DNA of 64,000 bases, from NCBI RefSeq assembly GCF_004328075.1, contig NZ_SJFN01000026.1, positions 787 to 64,786 of the forward strand, read 5' to 3'. This DNA comes from Siculibacillus lacustris (lineage in GTDB: Bacteria; Pseudomonadota; Alphaproteobacteria; Rhizobiales; Ancalomicrobiaceae). A program made the position numbers and the translations under genes. Position 1 is the stretch's first letter. Each line of letters starts with the position of its first letter. The notes under the pieces were generated by a model that was not told the origin of the DNA, did not search any database, and saw nothing but the letters and a program-made list of their open reading frames with translations. Positions 1 through 8,716 of the stretch are shown piece after piece.

Positions 1-497
1 ACTTCGATGTTGAAGCGTTCGAACAGGGCGCGCGGGCGGAACTCGGGGCGCTCGAGGGCGGCGGCGATCTTGTCGTAGATCCGGTCGGCGCTGTCGGCGG
101 AGAGGCGTTCGTCGATGCCGAACACCGTCTGGAAGGCGTGGTTGAGCCAGATCCACGACGGCGTGCCGCGATAGAGGTGGAAGTTCTCGGCCAAGATGCG
201 CCAGATCTTGCGCTTGTCGGTCTCGACCGGGCCGCCGTCGAGGCGGGGCACGCCGACCCGCTCCGGCCGGATGCCCTGGGAGTAGAGCATGCGGTGGACG
301 TAGTGGTCGGGGATCACGAACAGGCTGGCGGGGTCCGGGAAGGCGGCGTTCTCGGCGTACCAGGCGGGATCGGTGTGGCCGTGCGGGCTGACGATCGGCA
401 GACCGGCGACCGAGGCATAGAGCTCGCGGGCGATGGCGCGGGTGCCCGGATCGGCGGGCAGCAGACGGTCGGGGTGCAGGGCGTAGGGCTCGGCCAT
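1..497 (-). CDS. uxaC: Uronate (glucuronate) isomerase, N-terminal part, cut by window edge
   Basis: About 165 N-terminal residues are visible; the rest lies outside the window. UxaC is an amidohydrolase-superfamily isomerase converting D-glucuronate to D-fructuronate (or galacturonate to tagaturonate) in the cytoplasm. The family pattern is visible: an early metal-binding HGH at about residues 39-41 in SPHGHTDP, then DHYVHRM and a long helical region ending FGIDERLS. The start ATG (497-495) has GGAGG about 13 bases upstream. The gene is divergent from a GntR regulator and close to manD, so the two enzymes cover isomerisation and dehydration in hexuronate catabolism. Mannonate/fructuronate reductase (UxuB) is not in the window. 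The family call is fairly firm; glucuronate versus galacturonate preference is not decided. Confidence 0.82.
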   Translation of the reverse strand, partial: MAEPYALHPDRLLPADPGTRAIARELYASVAGLPIVSPHGHTDPAWYAENAAFPDPASLFVIPDHYVHRMLYSQGIRPERVGVPRLDGGPVETDKRKIWRILAENFHLYRGTPSWIWLNHAFQTVFGIDERLSADSADRIYDKIAAALERPEFRPRALFERFNIE

Positions 498-659
498 GGA
501 ACGCGTCACCTCCCTCGAGGGCCGGATCGGTGGATCCGATCTCGGAAGCGATCACGCCGGACCGTGACGGCGGCGCCGTCGGTCCCGGTGGCTGGCGGCG
601 TCCGCCGACGAGTCTGCCGGCGTCGGCATCGCCGATGCGCGTCGCAATTCCGCAGACTA

Positions 660-708
660 GTATGGTGGTTTCGCCTTCGCAACAGAAAATTCGTATGGTA
701 GTCTTACC
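660..708. promoter_or_regulatory. Putative GntR operator: GTATGGT direct repeats and GGTA/TACC inverted repeat
   Basis: GTATGGT occurs at 660-666 and again at 693-699, 33 bp (about three helical turns) apart. The second copy continues into an inverted repeat, GGTA at 697-700 and TACC at 705-708, ending three bases before the GntR start codon. Symmetric GT/AC half-sites are typical of FadR-subfamily operators. Location between divergent uxaC and the regulator suggests control of both, with autoregulation by blocking the regulator's own translation-start region. No binding evidence is available. Confidence 0.45.
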
Positions 709-711
709 GCC

Positions 712-1446
712 ATGAGCCCCTTCGTCGTCTCCGACCTCGCCACGTCTTCCGAACCGATTGCGCGCCGTCTGGTCGAACTCCTGCGTCACGCCGTCGTGAC
801 CATGCAGATCCGGCCGGGCGAACGCCTGTCGGAACAGGACATCGCGCGGCGGTTCGGGGTGTCGCGCCAACCGGTTCGCGAGGCCTTCATCAAGCTCGCC
901 GAGAGCGGGCTGGTGCGCATTCTGCCGCAGCGCGGCACGCTGGTGGTCAAGATCTCGCGCACCGCCGTCGAGGACGCCCGCTTCATCCGCGAGGCGATCG
1001 AATGTGCGGTGGTCCGCGAAGCGGCGATCCGCCGCGGCGGCGACCTGCTGCCCTCGCTCCACCTCTGCCTCGACGACATGGAACGCGCCTTCGAGCGCGG
1101 CGACGGCGCCCGCTTCTTCGCCCTCGACGACGACTTCCACGCCGGCCTCGCCGCCGCCGCCGGCCGACCCGCCGCTTGGCGCATCGTCGTCGACCTGAAG
1201 AGCCAGATGGACCGCGTCCGCTATCTCGACGTCGGCGAGGCGGTGCCGATGCACACCGTGCTCGCCCAGCACCGCGACATCCTCACCGCGGTCGAAGCCG
1301 GCGATCCGGTCGCCGCCGAACACGCCGTGCACGAGCACCTGATCGTCATCTTGACCAAGCTGCCGATGCTCGAGGCGCGCTGGCCCGACCTGTTCGAGAC
1401 CGAGGACGAGGCCGAACCCCCGGCGCGGGCCGCCGTCGGCGGCTGA
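712..1446 (+). CDS. GntR-family (FadR/FCD) regulator, likely hexuronate-responsive
   Basis: A 244-residue protein with an N-terminal winged helix (about 14-82; helices around [22 protein letters not shown]) and a C-terminal FCD ligand/metal domain (about 95-225). The FCD Asp and His ligands are visible in DDDFH and in the later QHRDIL and HEHL segments. It sits between divergent uxaC and co-directional manD, 79 bases upstream of the latter, which strongly suggests it controls hexuronate use in the manner of UxuR/ExuR. The C-terminus is acidic then Ala-rich. No strong Shine-Dalgarno is visible because the region upstream is occupied by the putative operator. The effector (glucuronate, fructuronate or mannonate) is inferred from context only. 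Confidence 0.88.
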   Translation: MSPFVVSDLATSSEPIARRLVELLRHAVVTMQIRPGERLSEQDIARRFGVSRQPVREAFIKLAESGLVRILPQRGTLVVKISRTAVEDARFIREAIECAVVREAAIRRGGDLLPSLHLCLDDMERAFERGDGARFFALDDDFHAGLAAAAGRPAAWRIVVDLKSQMDRVRYLDVGEAVPMHTVLAQHRDILTAVEAGDPVAAEHAVHEHLIVILTKLPMLEARWPDLFETEDEAEPPARAAVGG

Positions 1447-1525
1447 TCGACGCGCCCCCCCTGAGAGACCACCGAAGCGGACGTCAGATCCGCGGACGAC
1501 CGAAGACAGCGACTGGGAGGAAGAC

Positions 1526-2734
1526 ATGAAGATCACGTCGGCGCGGGTCATCGTGACCTGTCCGGGACGCAATTTCGTCACCCTGAAGATCGAGACCGAC
1601 GAAGGCCTGACCGGGGTCGGCGACGCCACCTTGAACGGCCGCGAACTGGCGGTCGCTTCCTATCTGACCGACCACGTGATTCCCTGCCTGATCGGCCGCG
1701 ATCCCCACCGCATCGAAGACACCTGGCAGTATCTCTATCGCGGCGCCTATTGGCGGCGCGGTCCGGTGACCATGTCGGCGATCGCCGCGGTCGACACCGC
1801 GCTGTGGGACATCAAGGCCAAGGCCGCCGGCCTGCCGCTCTATCAGATGCTCGGCGGGCGCTCGCGCGACGGCGCCCTGGTCTATCCGCACGCCAACGGC
1901 GCCGACATCGAGGAGACCGTCGACCGGGTCGGCGACTTCCTCGCCAAGGGGTTCAAGGCGGTGCGGGCCCAGTGCGGCATCCCCGGCATCGCCACCACCT
2001 ACGGCGTCGCCCACGGCTCGAAGTTCTACGAGCCGGCGACCAAGGGCCTGCCCGAAGAGCAGATCTGGTCGACCGAACGCTATCTCGACTTCGTGCCCAA
2101 GCTGTTCGCGCGGCTGCGCGAGGTCTACGGCTTCGGCCCGCATTTCCTCCACGACGTCCACCACCGCCTGACCCCGATCGAGGCGGCGCGGCTCGGCAAG
2201 TCGCTCGAGCCCTATCGCCTGTTCTGGATGGAGGACCCGTCGCCGGCCGAAAATCAGGAGGCCTTCCGCCTGATCCGCCAGCACACGGTGACGCCGATCG
2301 CCGTCGGCGAGGTGTTCAATTCGATCCACGACTGCCGCGAGCTGATCCAGAACCAGTTGATCGACTACATCCGCACCACCGTGGTCCACGCCGGCGGCAT
2401 CACCCACCTGCGCCGCATCGCCGATCTCGCGTCGCTCTATCAGGTCCGCACCGGCTCCCACGGCGCCACCGACCTGTCGCCGATCTGCATGGGCGCCGCC
2501 CTGCACTTCGACGTCTGGGTGCCCAATTTCGGCATCCAGGAATACATGATCCACGCGCCCGTCACCGACGAGGTCTTCCCCCACGCCTACACCTTCCAGG
2601 ACGGCTACATGTTCCCCGGCGAGGTGCCCGGCCACGGCGTCGACATCGACGAGCGGCTCGCCGCCGAATACCCCTATGATCCCGCCTACCTGCCGGTCTG
2701 CCGGCTGGAGGACGGCACCTTGTGGAACTGGTGA
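1526..2734 (+). CDS. manD: D-mannonate dehydratase, ManD/RspA type (enolase superfamily)
   Basis: Dehydrates D-mannonate to 2-keto-3-deoxy-D-gluconate, downstream of uxaC in glucuronate catabolism. The 402-residue length equals that of characterised ManD enzymes. Metal ligands of the enolase superfamily fall at the expected places: Asp210 (in LHDVHH, with His212), Glu236 (in WMEDPSP) and Glu262 (in VGEVFNS). Arg147 and Tyr159 lie in the family's mobile loop region. The start ATG has GGGAGGAAG immediately upstream. It overlaps the next gene by 13 bases, implying translational coupling. ManD homologues vary widely in efficiency and some prefer gluconate, so the substrate is supported mainly by the neighbouring uxaC. 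Confidence 0.9.
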   Translation: MKITSARVIVTCPGRNFVTLKIETDEGLTGVGDATLNGRELAVASYLTDHVIPCLIGRDPHRIEDTWQYLYRGAYWRRGPVTMSAIAAVDTALWDIKAKAAGLPLYQMLGGRSRDGALVYPHANGADIEETVDRVGDFLAKGFKAVRAQCGIPGIATTYGVAHGSKFYEPATKGLPEEQIWSTERYLDFVPKLFARLREVYGFGPHFLHDVHHRLTPIEAARLGKSLEPYRLFWMEDPSPAENQEAFRLIRQHTVTPIAVGEVFNSIHDCRELIQNQLIDYIRTTVVHAGGITHLRRIADLASLYQVRTGSHGATDLSPICMGAALHFDVWVPNFGIQEYMIHAPVTDEVFPHAYTFQDGYMFPGEVPGHGVDIDERLAAEYPYDPAYLPVCRLEDGTLWNW

Positions 2735-3702
2735 GGCCGATGGCGCAGGGCACGGGAACCGAGACCGCGGCCGATCCGCTCGACGCGGAGATGGCGGCGG
2801 TGGTCGCGGCGCTGGCGGCCGCCCCGGCGCCCGATCCGGATGCCCCGCTCGCGGTGCGCCGCCGGGCGGTCGACGACGCGGCCCGCGACTGGGTCGGCGC
2901 GGACACCGTCGCCTGCCCGACCCGCGATCTCACCGTGCCCGGCGGGGACGGCGAGCCCTGTCGCGCGCGGCTCCACGGCACGCTCGACGACGACGGGCCG
3001 GTGATCCTCCACCTCCACGGCGGCGGCTGGACCTTCGGCTCGATCGACAGCCACGACGACCTGACCCGACGGCTCGCCGTGGCGAGCGGCCGGCCGGTGC
3101 TGTCGCTCGACTATCGGCTCGCCCCCGAACATCCCTTTCCGGCGCCCCTCGACGACGCGCTGGCGGCGTTGGATTTCCTCGAGCGCGGTGGCCTCGGCCG
3201 GCCGATCGCCGCGCGCCGGCTGGTGGTCGCCGGTGATTCCGCCGGCGCCCACTTGGCGCTGGCCGCGCTCCTCGCCCGTCGCGACGCCGGGCGACCCGCG
3301 CTCGCCGCCGGGCTCCTGTTCTACGGCTGCCTCGCCCCCGACTTCGAGACGGCGAGCCAACGCGCCTTCGGCGCCGACGAGACCTTTCTGCTTTCGACCG
3401 AACGCATGCGCTGGTACTGGGCCAATCTGCTCGGCGCCATCCCGGCCGAAACCACCGGCCTCGCCGCGCCGCTGCGCGCCGACCTCGCCGGTCTGCCGCC
3501 CTTGTTCCTCGATGCCGCGAGCCACGATCCGCTGCGCGACGACACGCTGCGGCTCGCCGCCCGGCTCGCCGCCATCGGTGCGCCGCACCGGCTGCAGATC
3601 ACCGGCGGGGTGGTCCACGGTTACCTGCGCTTCGCCCGCGCCTTGGCGCCGGCCCGCGCCACCATCGAAGCCGCGGCCGCCTTCGCCGCCACGACCGCCT
3701 GA
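2722..3702 (+). CDS. Alpha/beta hydrolase, hormone-sensitive-lipase (family IV) type
   Basis: A 326-residue esterase/lactonase-type hydrolase. The HSL oxyanion-hole motif HGGGW is at about 99-103 and the nucleophile Ser173 in GDSAG; a late Asp (in DPLRDD) and His (in VHGYLRF) complete a plausible triad. The GTG start at 2722 has GGAGGA nine bases upstream and overlaps manD by 13 bases; an ATG at 2740 is an alternative. Co-transcription with manD suggests a role in sugar-acid metabolism, such as hydrolysis of a sugar lactone or acyl-sugar ester, but the physiological substrate is unknown. No signal peptide is seen, so it is probably cytoplasmic. Confidence 0.85.
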   Translation: MELVRPMAQGTGTETAADPLDAEMAAVVAALAAAPAPDPDAPLAVRRRAVDDAARDWVGADTVACPTRDLTVPGGDGEPCRARLHGTLDDDGPVILHLHGGGWTFGSIDSHDDLTRRLAVASGRPVLSLDYRLAPEHPFPAPLDDALAALDFLERGGLGRPIAARRLVVAGDSAGAHLALAALLARRDAGRPALAAGLLFYGCLAPDFETASQRAFGADETFLLSTERMRWYWANLLGAIPAETTGLAAPLRADLAGLPPLFLDAASHDPLRDDTLRLAARLAAIGAPHRLQITGGVVHGYLRFARALAPARATIEAAAAFAATTA

Positions 3703-3749
3703 GGCGCAGCGAGCCGCGTCGCCCTACGGGTGAGATGCCGCGGCGCCGA

Positions 3750-4955
3750 TCAGGCGCCCGAGGAGACGGTCGCCAGATTTGGGGCTTCGGACGCGCTCGC
3801 CGCCGTAGGCGTCGCCCGCACGGCCGGTCGCGACAGCGCCGCTCCGAGTCCGATGAGCGCGGCGATCCCCACGGCGCAGGTGGCGAGCTGGACGCCGGGA
3901 TCGAATGCCGTCTCGATCATCACGATCTGGCCGGCGACCGCCAGGATCGTGCCGACCGCGAAGACCTCGAGCGAATGGCGCCCCGCCGCGGCCAGCCGGC
4001 GCGCCACCGGCCCGTCGAGCCGGCGGGCGGTCGGCGGCACGGCGCGCAGAAACAGCCAGGCGAGCGCCGCGAAATGGACGAGACGCGCCGGATCGAGGTT
4101 GGTCTTGTCGGCCCCGAATTCCATCGCCACCAGGGGCGCGAGCGCCGGCAGCGTCAGGACGCCCGCCTCGGCGAGCTTGACCGCGGCGGCGAACACCACC
4201 ACGGCAATCGCGAGCGCGTCGACCGCTCTCGCCGCCCGGCCGTGCGGCAAGGCCAGCCCGGCGCTCGCGGCGCGGCCGGCAACCACGCCGAAGGTGAAGA
4301 TCATCTGCCAGGCGAGCGGGTTGAAGAACCACTCTTCGTCACCGGCGGGCAGATCGATCTGGAAATGCGCCGCCGCCCGCCACAGCGCCGCCGACAGGAC
4401 GAGCGCCAGCAGCGGCGACCGGCAGACCAGGACGTGGATCAGCGGATAGGCGGCGAGCAGCACCAGATAGAGCGGCAGGATGTTGAGGTAGTTGGGCTGA
4501 TAGGTCAGCGTCAGCATCGCCACCGCCGCCCCGATCGTGTCGTCGAGCAGGGGATCGACGTCGATCGCATCGGAGTGCGCGGGATCGCCGGTCAGAGCCA
4601 TCGCTCCGGCGACCAGACACACCACCGCCAGGAACACGATCAGGTGCCAGACGTAGATCGTTCCGAGCCGCGCCAGGATCTTGCGGCCGCCGGCCCCCGG
4701 CCCGAGCCGATCGATGGTCCGCCCGAAGCCCCAGGCCGCCGACATCCCCGACAGGAACACGAACAGCTCCGCCGCGTCGCAGAAGCCCCAGGCGTGCGGC
4801 ATCACCGCGGCGACGAGATTGCCGGGCATGTGGTCGATGAAGATCACGATCAGCGCCAGACCGCGCATCACGTCGAGGCGTCGATCGCGGGGGATCGATG
4901 CGGCGGGCTCTCGCCCGATCGCCGCGCCGCCCGCCAGAAATCGCGCCCACGCCAT
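3750..4955 (-). CDS. opgC: OpgC-like membrane acyltransferase
   Basis: A 401-residue multi-pass inner-membrane protein starting MAWARFLAGG. After a basic N-terminus comes RDRRLDVMRGLALIVIFIDH, the typical opening of OpgC/acyltransferase-3 proteins, followed by about ten hydrophobic segments and the WHLIVFL and SLEVFAVG segments usual in the family. OpgC proteins succinylate periplasmic osmoregulated glucans; others acylate different surface glycans. A longer frame continues upstream, but its first 91 residues are Arg/Pro-rich and look non-coding, so the ATG at 4955 is preferred. It lies downstream of gldA on the same strand across 235 bases containing strong hairpins, so it is probably a separate unit. 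The stop faces the hydrolase gene convergently. Confidence 0.78.
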   Translation of the reverse strand: MAWARFLAGGAAIGREPAASIPRDRRLDVMRGLALIVIFIDHMPGNLVAAVMPHAWGFCDAAELFVFLSGMSAAWGFGRTIDRLGPGAGGRKILARLGTIYVWHLIVFLAVVCLVAGAMALTGDPAHSDAIDVDPLLDDTIGAAVAMLTLTYQPNYLNILPLYLVLLAAYPLIHVLVCRSPLLALVLSAALWRAAAHFQIDLPAGDEEWFFNPLAWQMIFTFGVVAGRAASAGLALPHGRAARAVDALAIAVVVFAAAVKLAEAGVLTLPALAPLVAMEFGADKTNLDPARLVHFAALAWLFLRAVPPTARRLDGPVARRLAAAGRHSLEVFAVGTILAVAGQIVMIETAFDPGVQLATCAVGIAALIGLGAALSRPAVRATPTAASASEAPNLATVSSGA

Positions 4956-5080
4956 CGTTCCGTTCCGCCGCCGACCGCCGTCCCCGGAGGGGCCCGGCGT
5001 CGGTCGTCGTCGAACGGGCCCCGGAAGAGACCGCGCGACGGGGCGAAAGGTTCGATCACGAGGTCGTGTGTCGGCGCTTC

Positions 5081-5130
5081 GGCGCGCCGGGCGGCGCGCC
5101 GACCGAGGCCCCGCGGGGCGGCGGGGCCTC
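5081..5130 (-). terminator. Tandem GC hairpins downstream of gldA
   Basis: Two perfect stems lie side by side: 8 bp (5081-5088 with 5093-5100, 4-base loop) and 10 bp (5105-5114 with 5121-5130, 6-base loop). They follow the gldA stop on the minus strand by about 60 bases. There is no T-tract, so this is either a weak intrinsic terminator or an RNA-stabilising structure. Confidence 0.4.
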
Positions 5131-5190
5131 CTCGCGCCGCGGCGCGGACCCGGGGGAACGGTGCGGATGCGCCCCCGGGTGGCCGTTCGA

Positions 5191-6291
5191 TCAGGCCGGA
5201 ACCAGCGCGAACCGCCGGCCATAGGCATCGGCAGCCTTGAGCGCCGCGAAGACCTGGGCCGGCGTGGTGTCCGACGGCACGTTGTGGATCGTCTCGCCGG
5301 CCGCGCAGGCGAGCTCGGCGACCTTCATCAGATCGGCGTCCGACGGCGAGTCGAGGCCGATGTCGGCGAGGGTGATCGGCAGCCCGACCGCGACGCAGAA
5401 GCGATAGACCTCGGTGATCACGGCGTTCGGCCGTCCGGTCAGGAACATCAGCGCCTGGGTCCCGATCGCCACCTTCTCGCCGTGCCAATAGTGATGGGTC
5501 GGCGCCAGCACGGTCAGACCGTTGTGAATGGCGTGTGCGCCCGACAACCCGCCGCTCTCGAAGCCGATGCCCGACAGGAGCGTGTTGGCCTCGATGATCC
5601 GTTCGACAGCCGCGTCGACCAGCCCCTCGGCCGCCTTGGCCTTGGCGGCGACGCCGTCGGCGCGCAGCGTGTCCCAGCACAGCCGGGCGAGCGCATGGAC
5701 GGTCATCGATCCGACCCGTCCGGTCATGTTGGTGGCGCCCGACTTGAAGCAGTCCTCGGCCTCGAACCAGGTGGCGAGCGCGTCGCCCATGCCCGACACC
5801 AGGAAGCGCACCGGCGCCTGGGCGATCACCGCCGAATCGACCAACACCACGTCGGGATTGCGCGGCAGCACCAGATAGCTCTCGAAGGCGCCGTCGGGCG
5901 TGTAGATCACCGACAGGGCCGAGCACGGCGCGTCGGTGGAGGCCAGCGTCGGCGCGATCACCACCGGCAGGCCGCGGTCGTGGGCGACCGCCTTGGCGGT
6001 GTCGAGGGCCTTGCCGCCGCCGATCCCGACGATCACCTGCGCGCCGGTGCGTTTCGCCACCGCCGACAGGCGATCGATCTCGAGACGGCAGCATTCGCGG
6101 CCGAAGATCTCCACGTCGAAGGCGACCTCGGCATTGGCGGCCAGCGCCGCGGCGACGGCGGCATTGGTGTGTGCGGTCGGACTGACGATCGCCAGGGCCC
6201 GTGACCCCAGGCGCGCGGTCTCCGACGCCAGCGTCGCGAAGGCGTCGGCGCCCTGCACGTAGCGGCTCGGAAAGATGGAGGTGCTGATCAT
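5191..6291 (-). CDS. gldA: Glycerol dehydrogenase (iron-containing ADH superfamily, GldA type)
   Basis: NAD-dependent oxidation of glycerol to dihydroxyacetone, or the reverse and related reactions on 1,2-diols. The 366 residues match the family length (about 367). The nucleotide-binding GIGGGKALDTAK is at about 89-100, and the metal ligands align with GldA: Asp170 (in GMGDALATWFEA), His253 (in GAHAIHNGL) and His270 (in HGEKVA). The start at 6291 is chosen because GGGGAAGGG lies just upstream and homologues begin there; an ATG at 6333 would add 14 basic residues. It is divergent from a PduS/PduT-like pair, which suggests a role in diol, triol or aldehyde chemistry with microcompartment-type proteins. 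Confidence 0.88.
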   Translation of the reverse strand: MISTSIFPSRYVQGADAFATLASETARLGSRALAIVSPTAHTNAAVAAALAANAEVAFDVEIFGRECCRLEIDRLSAVAKRTGAQVIVGIGGGKALDTAKAVAHDRGLPVVIAPTLASTDAPCSALSVIYTPDGAFESYLVLPRNPDVVLVDSAVIAQAPVRFLVSGMGDALATWFEAEDCFKSGATNMTGRVGSMTVHALARLCWDTLRADGVAAKAKAAEGLVDAAVERIIEANTLLSGIGFESGGLSGAHAIHNGLTVLAPTHHYWHGEKVAIGTQALMFLTGRPNAVITEVYRFCVAVGLPITLADIGLDSPSDADLMKVAELACAAGETIHNVPSDTTPAQVFAALKAADAYGRRFALVPA

Positions 6292-6664
6292 GACGCCCTT
6301 CCCCGTTGACGCCTGGCGTCGTCCGGCGACCACGCCGAACCCCGGCCGGGGCTCGCGTCGCTGCGCACCAGGCGCCGAACCCTAGGCGCCCTCCCGCCGG
6401 CCCGCCAATGCGCTAAGCGGGCGTAGTTGTTGTACGAACAGGTGGTTCTCGGGGCGGGGTGCCGCGCGGAAAGCCGAATAGTGTAAATCTTCGCGGGTTT
6501 TGAAAATGGCGCGGCCGGGGTCGGTGGACTTATGACTCCAGCGGACGGACGAGCCGCTGCGGAAGGTGCCGCATCCAGCCTCCGCAGATCGCTCCGACGT
6601 CGCGGCAGATCCGCGAATCCGGTCGGCATCGGCGGGCGGACGTCGACCAACGAGCGAGGGAGCC
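6292..6664. promoter_or_regulatory. Divergent control region gldA / pduS-like, with inverted repeat
   Basis: This 373-base gene-free stretch separates gldA from the pduS-like gene. It is locally AT-richer around 6420-6510, consistent with promoters. A short perfect inverted repeat, TGTT at 6428-6431 and AACA at 6437-6440 around a 5-base centre, is a candidate operator, perhaps for the downstream AraC-type response regulator. No confident -35/-10 pair could be assigned. Confidence 0.4.
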
Positions 6665-8002
6665 ATGGACAGGACGGCGTTTCTGGCGGCGGTCGAAGCG
6701 GCCGGCATCGTGGGCGAAGGGGGCGCCGGCTTTCCCTCGCACGTCAAATACGCCGCCACGGCGGACACGGTGATCGCCAACGGCTGCGAATGCGAGCCGC
6801 TGCTGCACACCGACCAGCACCTGTTGCTGCACCACGCCGACGAGATCGTGCGCGGGCTGAGCCTCGTCCAGGCGGCGACCGGCGCGGCGCGCGGCGTCGT
6901 CGCCCTGAAGCGCAAATACACGGAAGCCACCGACATCCTGCGGCGGGCGATCGGCGCGCGGCCGCTGGAGATCGCTCTGCTCGACAACTTCTATCCGGCC
7001 GGCGACGAGCAGATCCTGACCCGCGAAGTGACCGGCCGCTCGGTGCCGCCGCTCGGCCTGCCGCTGCACGTCGGTGTCGTGGTCGCCAACGTCGGCACCC
7101 TGGTCTCGGCGGCGGCCGCCGCCGACGGCGTGCCGCTCACCCACAAGTACCTGACGATCACCGGCGACGTCGCCCGGCCCGGCATCCTGCGGGTTCCGAC
7201 CGGTACGCCCCTCTCCGCCTGCCTCGCCGCGGCCGGCGGTGCGACCATCGCCGATCCGGTCTTTGTGCTCGGCGGACCGATGATGGGCCGGGTGGTCGAC
7301 GAGGCCGCGGCCTTCGCCCGCGAGGTCGTCACCAAGACCTCGGGCGGCCTGATCGTGATCCCGCGCGGCCACCACCTCCACGTCAACGCCACCACGCCGG
7401 CCTCGCACACCCGCGCCCGCGCCGCCGCCGCCTGCATCCAGTGCCGGATGTGCTCCGACCTCTGCCCTCGCCAACTGGTCGGCCAACCCTTCGAGACCCA
7501 CCGGGTGATGCGCGCCTTCGCCCACCACCGCGAGACCGAGGGCGCCGACGGCAAGCTGGCGCTGCTGTGCTGCGACTGCGGCGTCTGCGAGCATTTCGCC
7601 TGTCCCATGGGGCTGTTGCCGCGGCGGATCAATCAGTCGATCAAGACCCGCTTCCGCGCCGAGAAGATCGCCTACGACGGCCCGCGCACCATCGAGGAAA
7701 ACCGCGTCCATTGGCGCGAGTTCCGCAAGGTGCCGGTGCCGCGGCTGGCCTCGAAGATCGGCATCTCCCGCTACCTGGACCTGCCCTGCGACGATCTCGG
7801 CGAGTTGCAGCCGGAGCGGGTGGTGATTCCGCTCGCCCAGCACATCGGCGCGCCGGCTCGCGCCGTGGTCCGCCCCGGCGACGTGGTGCGCCGCGGCGAT
7901 CTGGTCGGGACGATTCCCGACGGGGCCCTCGGGGCGCGGATCCATACGGGCATCGACGGCACGGTCGAGAGCGTGGGTGCCACCGTGGTGGTCGCCCGCT
8001 GA
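6665..8002 (+). CDS. pduS: PduS-like cobalamin reductase / RnfC-type flavin-Fe-S protein
   Basis: A 445-residue protein of the RnfC/PduS family, which passes electrons from NADH through FMN and two [4Fe-4S] clusters; PduS reduces cobalamin inside propanediol-utilisation microcompartments. The order is family-typical: N-terminal GEGGAGFPSHVK (about 18-28), NGCECEP (39-45), a central SLBB-like region (about 160-200), then two ferredoxin motifs with Cys257/260/263/267 and Cys302/305/308/313, and a short C-terminal biotinyl-like segment. The ATG at 6665 is preferred because GAGGGAG lies just before it; the upstream extension looks non-coding. It is followed 55 bases later by a PduT-like shell gene, the same pairing as in pdu operons. 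No B12 enzyme is encoded in the window. Confidence 0.85.
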   Translation: MDRTAFLAAVEAAGIVGEGGAGFPSHVKYAATADTVIANGCECEPLLHTDQHLLLHHADEIVRGLSLVQAATGAARGVVALKRKYTEATDILRRAIGARPLEIALLDNFYPAGDEQILTREVTGRSVPPLGLPLHVGVVVANVGTLVSAAAAADGVPLTHKYLTITGDVARPGILRVPTGTPLSACLAAAGGATIADPVFVLGGPMMGRVVDEAAAFAREVVTKTSGGLIVIPRGHHLHVNATTPASHTRARAAAACIQCRMCSDLCPRQLVGQPFETHRVMRAFAHHRETEGADGKLALLCCDCGVCEHFACPMGLLPRRINQSIKTRFRAEKIAYDGPRTIEENRVHWREFRKVPVPRLASKIGISRYLDLPCDDLGELQPERVVIPLAQHIGAPARAVVRPGDVVRRGDLVGTIPDGALGARIHTGIDGTVESVGATVVVAR

Positions 8003-8057
8003 ACGTCACGTCGGAGTGGGGTCGGCCGACGCCGCCCCGACAGGAAGGAGAGACGCC

Positions 8058-8615
8058 GTGTCAGAGCTCTACGCCGCCGTCGGAATGGTGGAATTCACCA
8101 GCATCGCCGCGGGAATCGACGGCGCCGATCGGATGATCAAGTCGGCGCGTGTGCAGCCGATCTTCTTCAAGACGATCTGCCCCGGCAAGTTCGTCGCCGC
8201 CGTCACCGGCGACGTCGCCTCGGTGACCTCGGCGGTCGCGGCGGCGCGCGAGCGGCACCCCGACACGGTGGTCGACTGGTTCGTCATCGCCAACATCCAC
8301 CCGGAAGTGGTGCAGGGCCTCGCCGGCGTCTGCCCCGCCACCGATCGCAAGGCGCTGGGCATCATCGAGACCTTCTCGGCGATCTCGGTGGTGATGGCCG
8401 CCGATGCGGCGGTCAAGGCGGCCAACGTCCATCTCGTCGACGTGCGCATCGCCCTGGCGCTCGGCGGCAAGGGCTACATCCTGTTGACCGGCGACGTCAC
8501 CGCCTGCGAGGCGGCGGTCGAGGCCGGCGGCGCGGCGGTCGCCCGGCTCGGCCTGCTGGTCGGCAAGATCGTCATCGCCAATCCGTCCGAGGAGATCTTC
8601 GCCCAGCTCGGATGA
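8058..8615 (+). CDS. pduT: PduT-like tandem-BMC-domain shell protein (BMC-T)
   Basis: A 185-residue protein made of two BMC folds in tandem: domain 1 about 5-92 (GMVEFTSIAAGI, KTICPGKF, GDVASV) and domain 2 about 98-182 (ALGIIETFS, GGKGYILLTGDV). Such proteins form trimeric pseudo-hexamers in microcompartment shells. Overall similarity is closest to PduT, whose second domain carries the pore cysteine that binds a [4Fe-4S] cluster. Here the corresponding position (about 111, in ETFSAISVV) appears to be Val, while Cys41 in TICPGK is kept. The GTG start at 8058 has AAGGAG eight bases upstream. It is the only BMC-domain gene seen in the window. Confidence 0.88.
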   Translation: MSELYAAVGMVEFTSIAAGIDGADRMIKSARVQPIFFKTICPGKFVAAVTGDVASVTSAVAAARERHPDTVVDWFVIANIHPEVVQGLAGVCPATDRKALGIIETFSAISVVMAADAAVKAANVHLVDVRIALALGGKGYILLTGDVTACEAAVEAGGAAVARLGLLVGKIVIANPSEEIFAQLG

Positions 8616-8716
8616 TCCGCCCGGCCCGCGGCCTACCGTCGCGCGTCGGACTTCTCGCCACCGTTTCGCCCATTCGGGCGTGCCGGAATCGACCGCAAGA
8701 GACGAGGTGACCCGAA

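Noticed and set aside
3735-5240. Long plus-strand frame opposite opgC
   Set aside because: Antisense to a clear multi-helix membrane protein; its own translation is Arg-rich with no motif.
6665-8615. A full propanediol-utilisation operon
   Set aside because: Only PduS-like and PduT-like genes are present; there is no diol dehydratase, reactivase or hexameric shell gene in the window.
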